A stretch of 5,662 nt of DNA from JBFJWU01 sp041623475 [NCBI: bacterium]. Its GTDB lineage: Bacteria > J088. The stretch spans positions 1 to 5,662 of the forward strand of contig JBFJWU010000236.1 in assembly GCA_041623475.1 (NCBI GenBank), written 5' to 3'. The position numbers were made by a program, and so were the translations under genes. Below, in pieces: positions 4,131 to 5,662 of this stretch. The stretch's first letter is position 1. Each line of letters opens with the position of its first letter. The notes under the pieces were generated by a model. That model made no database searches. It saw only the letters and a program-made list of their open reading frames with translations, and had not been told where the DNA came from.

Positions 4131-5662
4131 GTGCCTGTGATGTTTTCAACTTTGAAGCTATGTCGCCGGATTCGGCTATTTGTCTGTGCAGCCGTGTGGG
4201 CTGTGTTGTTGCCGTTATCCCCGGCGATGGCGGGGCACGGGTCTTTCCCGCTTGAATCGTCCTGGACGGCGACCACGTTTGGCAGCCTGCCAGCGACGGA
4301 TGTCACCAGCGACGGTCCACAGTCACATCTTGAGATCCTGGGATCGGTAACCCAGCCCGCGTTTATGACGTATGCCGACCCCGACACCTCTGGCGATTTC
4401 TATTTTCGGGTCCGGTTGGATGCTGATCCGTGGCAGAGTGCTGCGCAGCAGATGAAGTCAATGGGCTGGGACGTTATCATCGAACTCGACGGGGATCTCA
4501 GCAATTACGACTACATGATCCACAACCGCGGACCGGGGGACGACCGTCTGCAGCTGTGGTCCTGCGATATCGGCTGCGCGACAAACACGGGTAATCCGGG
4601 AAACGTACCGGACCTGCAGTTGCAGGATGTCGACGCCGATACGAATGTTCATATTCTCCGCCCCGTCGCAATTCCCGTTACCGAAAGTTACTTCAACGGA
4701 ACGCTGGATTATTGGGCCGTCGTCGCAGTGCCGTGGTCCTGGATGATCGGCATCGGGATTACGCCTGATACACCCGTGCGGTTTGGGGCCTGCACGAACG
4801 TGTCAGGTGGGCCCGGCTGTACGGGGGATTTCCTGGGGTTTAGTGGTGTCGCCGGCGATGGCACTTTGGATGATATCCTTGGAGACGAACAGACGCTTAG
4901 CGGCAAGGGGATTATCCGCCTGGCGCCGGATCCAGTGACGGTTTCCGAAGGTGGATCGCCAAATACGGTTACTGCAACGATCAGCAAAAAAGCGCCTTCG
5001 GGTGGTACTACGTTCACGGTAACTTCCCTGGATACCAGCAAGGTTACCGGACCCGCTTCGATCTTTTTTTCGGCCGGGTTAACGCAGGTAACCTTTCAGG
5101 TCTGGCCGCAGACCGATTTGGATTCGGTAAACGATACAACCTGGGTTACTGTGACAGATCCCTCGGGATTTTATGCTGGTGCAACCGTGGTCGTGGACAT
5201 TATTGACACGGTATCCGGAACCCCGACGATCTCGCTTTCGCCGGATCCAATCGCGTTGACCGAAGGGGGCGGGGCGGGGACTTTGACGGTCTGGTTGAAC
5301 CAGGCGGCGCCGGCGGGCGGGACGACGATTACGCTGGCCAGTTCCGACACTGGTGCTGTTACGGTTCCGACGTCGGTTTTTATTGCGGCCGGGACGACAA
5401 GTGCGACGGTCAGTGTTTATCCGCAGGATGACAATCTGGATTCTGTCGACGAGTCGGTGACGATCACTGGCAGTGATGGAACCGGCTATTACAGTTCAGG
5501 CAATGCCACGGCTAACGTCACCGACGACGAAGGCCCGTTTATATACCTGTTACCGACAACCCTGTCGTTGCTGGAAGGCGCTGGCAGCGCGAATTTCACC
5601 ATTTACCTGAGTGAGCCGGCGCCAGCGGGTGGCACGACGATCACCTTGTCGAGCGCAGACAG
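4131..5662 (+). CDS. Secreted protein with Calx-beta-like repeats (3' truncated by window)
   Basis: The frame is open to the window end: 510 codons plus 2 nt, with no stop seen. I do not recognise a named gene. The N-terminus is a classical Sec signal peptide: basic KLCRRIR, hydrophobic LFVCAAVWAVLLPLSP, cleavage likely after AMA, before GHGSF. Residues about 40-255 form an extracellular-type, Asp/Gly/Trp-rich domain without a family I can name. It contains SGDFYFRVRLDADP, GWDVIIELDGD, and Cys pairs CDIGC and CTNVSGGPGC that could form disulphides. It loosely recalls beta-sandwich domains of secreted bacterial proteins. From residue 261, three Calx-beta-like repeats follow, typical of calcium-binding adhesins and matrix proteins, so export to the surface or medium is inferred. 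The start may be GTG 4131 (CGGA at 4117-4120, 10 nt upstream), GTG 4137 or ATG 4140; all keep the signal peptide. Long repeat proteins of this type usually carry a C-terminal sorting signal, which would lie outside the window. Confidence 0.88.
   Translation, partial: MPVMFSTLKLCRRIRLFVCAAVWAVLLPLSPAMAGHGSFPLESSWTATTFGSLPATDVTSDGPQSHLEILGSVTQPAFMTYADPDTSGDFYFRVRLDADPWQSAAQQMKSMGWDVIIELDGDLSNYDYMIHNRGPGDDRLQLWSCDIGCATNTGNPGNVPDLQLQDVDADTNVHILRPVAIPVTESYFNGTLDYWAVVAVPWSWMIGIGITPDTPVRFGACTNVSGGPGCTGDFLGFSGVAGDGTLDDILGDEQTLSGKGIIRLAPDPVTVSEGGSPNTVTATISKKAPSGGTTFTVTSLDTSKVTGPASIFFSAGLTQVTFQVWPQTDLDSVNDTTWVTVTDPSGFYAGATVVVDIIDTVSGTPTISLSPDPIALTEGGGAGTLTVWLNQAAPAGGTTITLASSDTGAVTVPTSVFIAAGTTSATVSVYPQDDNLDSVDESVTITGSDGTGYYSSGNATANVTDDEGPFIYLLPTTLSLLEGAGSANFTIYLSEPAPAGGTTITLSSAD
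4911..5225 (+). repeat. Calx-beta-like repeat 1 (105 aa), acidic positions reduced
   Basis: The unit starts at IIRLAPDPVTVSEGG and contains the repeat core KAPSGGTT, PASIFFSAG and PQTDLDSVND. Equivalent landmarks (CCGGATCCA at 4926 and 5241; GCGCC at 4992 and 5307) place it 315 bp before repeat 2. It has ND where repeat 2 has DE, and DTV where repeat 2 ends DDE. Confidence 0.8.
5226..5537 (+). repeat. Calx-beta-like repeat 2 (104 aa), canonical
   Basis: The unit runs from TISLSPDPIALTEGG through AAPAGGTTITLASSD, PTSVFIAAGTTSATV and the acidic segment PQDDNLDSVDESVTIT to the closing VTDDEGP. The PxDDxxxxxDE...TDDE pattern is the usual calcium-site signature of Calx-beta domains. At the DNA level, the segment at 5304-5327 is unusually GC-rich. 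Confidence 0.85.
5538..5662 (+). repeat. Calx-beta-like repeat 3, first part only (cut by window)
   Basis: FIYLLPTTLSLLEGAGSANF, then PAPAGGTTITLSSAD, align with repeat 2 at an offset of exactly 312 bp (GCGCC at 5307 and 5619). The second half with the acidic residues lies beyond the window. Confidence 0.8.

Noticed and set aside
4058-4387. 109-codon minus-strand open frame over the intergenic region
   Set aside because: It runs antisense across the signal peptide of the secreted protein and the promoter candidate, and its composition gives no sign of a real protein.
1-5662. CRISPR array, insertion sequence, tRNA or defence system
   Set aside because: I saw no short spaced direct repeats, transposase motifs, terminal inverted repeats or tRNA-like cloverleaf. 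The only direct repeats are the protein-coding Calx-beta units.

Overview
The window looks like bacterial chromosomal DNA of moderately high GC (estimated by eye). It joins a conserved translation and RNA-maturation cluster to the start of a secreted repeat protein. All genes are on the + strand. The order infB - DUF503 (ylxP-like) - rbfA - nrnA-like DHH phosphoesterase - truB is a widespread bacterial arrangement and does not fix the lineage. A planctomycete-like or other environmental bacterium with large secreted Calx-beta proteins would fit, but this is a guess.

Bases 2-3079 hold five tightly packed genes: the 3' end of infB (initiation factor 2), a small DUF503 gene with a TTG start that overlaps the infB stop, rbfA (30S maturation factor), a DHH/DHHA1 oligoribonuclease or pAp phosphatase, and truB (tRNA pseudouridine-55 synthase). 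Three of the four junctions overlap (4, 14 and 4 nt) and the fourth is a 37-nt gap. This points to one polycistronic, translationally coupled unit for initiation, 30S assembly, nanoRNA/pAp recycling and tRNA modification.

Bases 3135-3989 encode a metallo-beta-lactamase protein with the complete RNase Z motif set. By recall, it most resembles the short tRNase Z of plants (TRZ1 type). It lies 55 nt after truB, in a place where rpsO or ribF is often found in other bacteria, and extends the tRNA-maturation theme. The gap contains a strong Shine-Dalgarno-like GGAGGGAG that is too far from the chosen ATG.

Bases 3990-4130 are non-coding. They carry two overlapping, mutually exclusive inverted repeats and a plausible sigma-70 promoter, marking the boundary of a new transcription unit. 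From about 4131 to the window end an open reading frame encodes a secreted protein: Sec signal peptide, an extracellular-type domain of about 220 residues that I do not recognise, then at least three Calx-beta-like repeats of 104-105 residues. The gene continues beyond the window.

I found no CRISPR array, transposase, tRNA or rRNA. The most interesting items are the plant-type short RNase Z with its odd leader, and the modular secreted protein whose first repeat has lost acidic residues kept in the second.
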